A program made the translations under genes and the position numbers. The notes beneath the pieces were generated by a model. The model saw only the letters and a list, made by a program, of their open reading frames with translations, ran no database searches and had not been told where the DNA came from. This document shows, one piece after another, positions 45,323 to 45,432 of a DNA stretch of 45,432 nucleotides. Numbering within the stretch: position 1 is the first letter of the stretch; the number at the start of each line of letters is the position of its first letter. This DNA is from Nitrobacter winogradskyi (lineage in GTDB: Bacteria > Pseudomonadota > Alphaproteobacteria > Rhizobiales > Xanthobacteraceae). The stretch is taken from positions 1-45,432 of the forward strand of contig NZ_BJNF01000085.1 of the NCBI RefSeq assembly GCF_006539545.1, in the 5' to 3' direction.

Positions 45323-45432
45323 ACCTCGGCCGGCGTCTGCGGGTGCGCTCGACCGCCTATGTGGCGGGTGAGCCGGTGCCGTTCTTCTGGCCGATGCGGA
45401 CCTTCATTCACCACAACCCGCTCTACGGCCTC
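45307..45432 (+). CDS. dabA: DabA-like DUF2309 protein, 5' end only
   Basis: Only the first 42 codons are in the window. They encode RRLRVRSTAYVAGEPVPFFW and then PMRTFIHHNPLYGL, which is the start of the DUF2309 family (consensus about FIxxNPLxGxE). DabA is a cytoplasmic zinc protein resembling a beta-carbonic anhydrase that, with DabB, hydrates CO2 taken in. The ATG at 45307 overlaps the preceding gene by 16 bases and has GGAGG a few bases upstream (45296-45300). The zinc ligands lie beyond the window edge, so completeness cannot be judged. Confidence 0.85.
   Translation, partial: MVDALNLGRRLRVRSTAYVAGEPVPFFWPMRTFIHHNPLYGL

Overview
The window looks like chromosomal DNA of an alphaproteobacterium of the Bradyrhizobiaceae/Nitrobacteraceae group (Nitrobacter, Bradyrhizobium, Rhodopseudomonas, Afipia relatives). 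Grounds: GC-rich codon use, protein sequences typical of that group (NnrU-PanB, the YfgM-like/lipoprotein/Der cluster, the PurF-CvpA-RadA-Alr-DnaB string), and many short dispersed palindromic repeats between genes. The right end carries the start of a DAB-type inorganic-carbon transporter cluster, which points to an autotroph; Nitrobacter is my best guess, by inference only.

Layout. 1-9.7 kb: a YdjA-like nitroreductase, thrS, a small secreted protein resembling copper-uptake-associated proteins, an ArsC/Spx-like protein, a DUF47-PiT phosphate uptake pair, a SugE/Gdx guanidinium exporter preceded by what reads as a guanidine-II (mini-ykkC) riboswitch, prfC, nnrU and panB. 9.9-14.9 kb: a secreted di-haem RoxA/peroxidase-like protein, then a YfgM-like protein, a proline-rich lipoprotein and der, then a 55-residue gene not previously apparent because of its size. 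15-25 kb: an SDR oxidoreductase, a GNAT acetyltransferase remnant broken at a repeat, a methyltransferase, then a leftward housekeeping block cfa-like, dnaB, alr, radA, cvpA, purF. 25-31 kb: a secreted mono-haem protein with a long low-complexity tail, dprA, plsY, a degenerate dihydroorotase and pyrB. 31-40 kb: aidB, a CPBP membrane protease, ruvX/yqgF, then gatC, a 68-residue CxxC protein, gatA, a 100-residue protein, a patatin-like lipoprotein and gatB. 40-42.7 kb: gene-poor, repeat-rich DNA with four small genes (one a 44-residue Lys/Ala histone-H1-like protein). 42.8 kb to the end: dabB, a second NDH-like membrane protein, and the 5' end of dabA (DUF2309).

How it works together. Most of the window is central metabolism and information processing: tRNA charging and transamidation (ThrRS, GatCAB), translation termination (RF3), ribosome assembly (Der), replication and recombination (DnaB, RadA, DprA, RuvX), and nucleotide, pantothenate and phospholipid synthesis. 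The accessory interest lies in guanidine sensing and export at 5.7-6.0 kb, the probably non-catalytic DHOase paired with ATCase, small genes inserted among the gat genes, the repeat families, and the carbon-concentrating cluster at the right edge, which is cut off by the window.

All calls are from reading the sequence; no database search was run. Start codons were moved from the longest reading frame wherever a Shine-Dalgarno sequence, a signal peptide or a repeat made a downstream start more likely.
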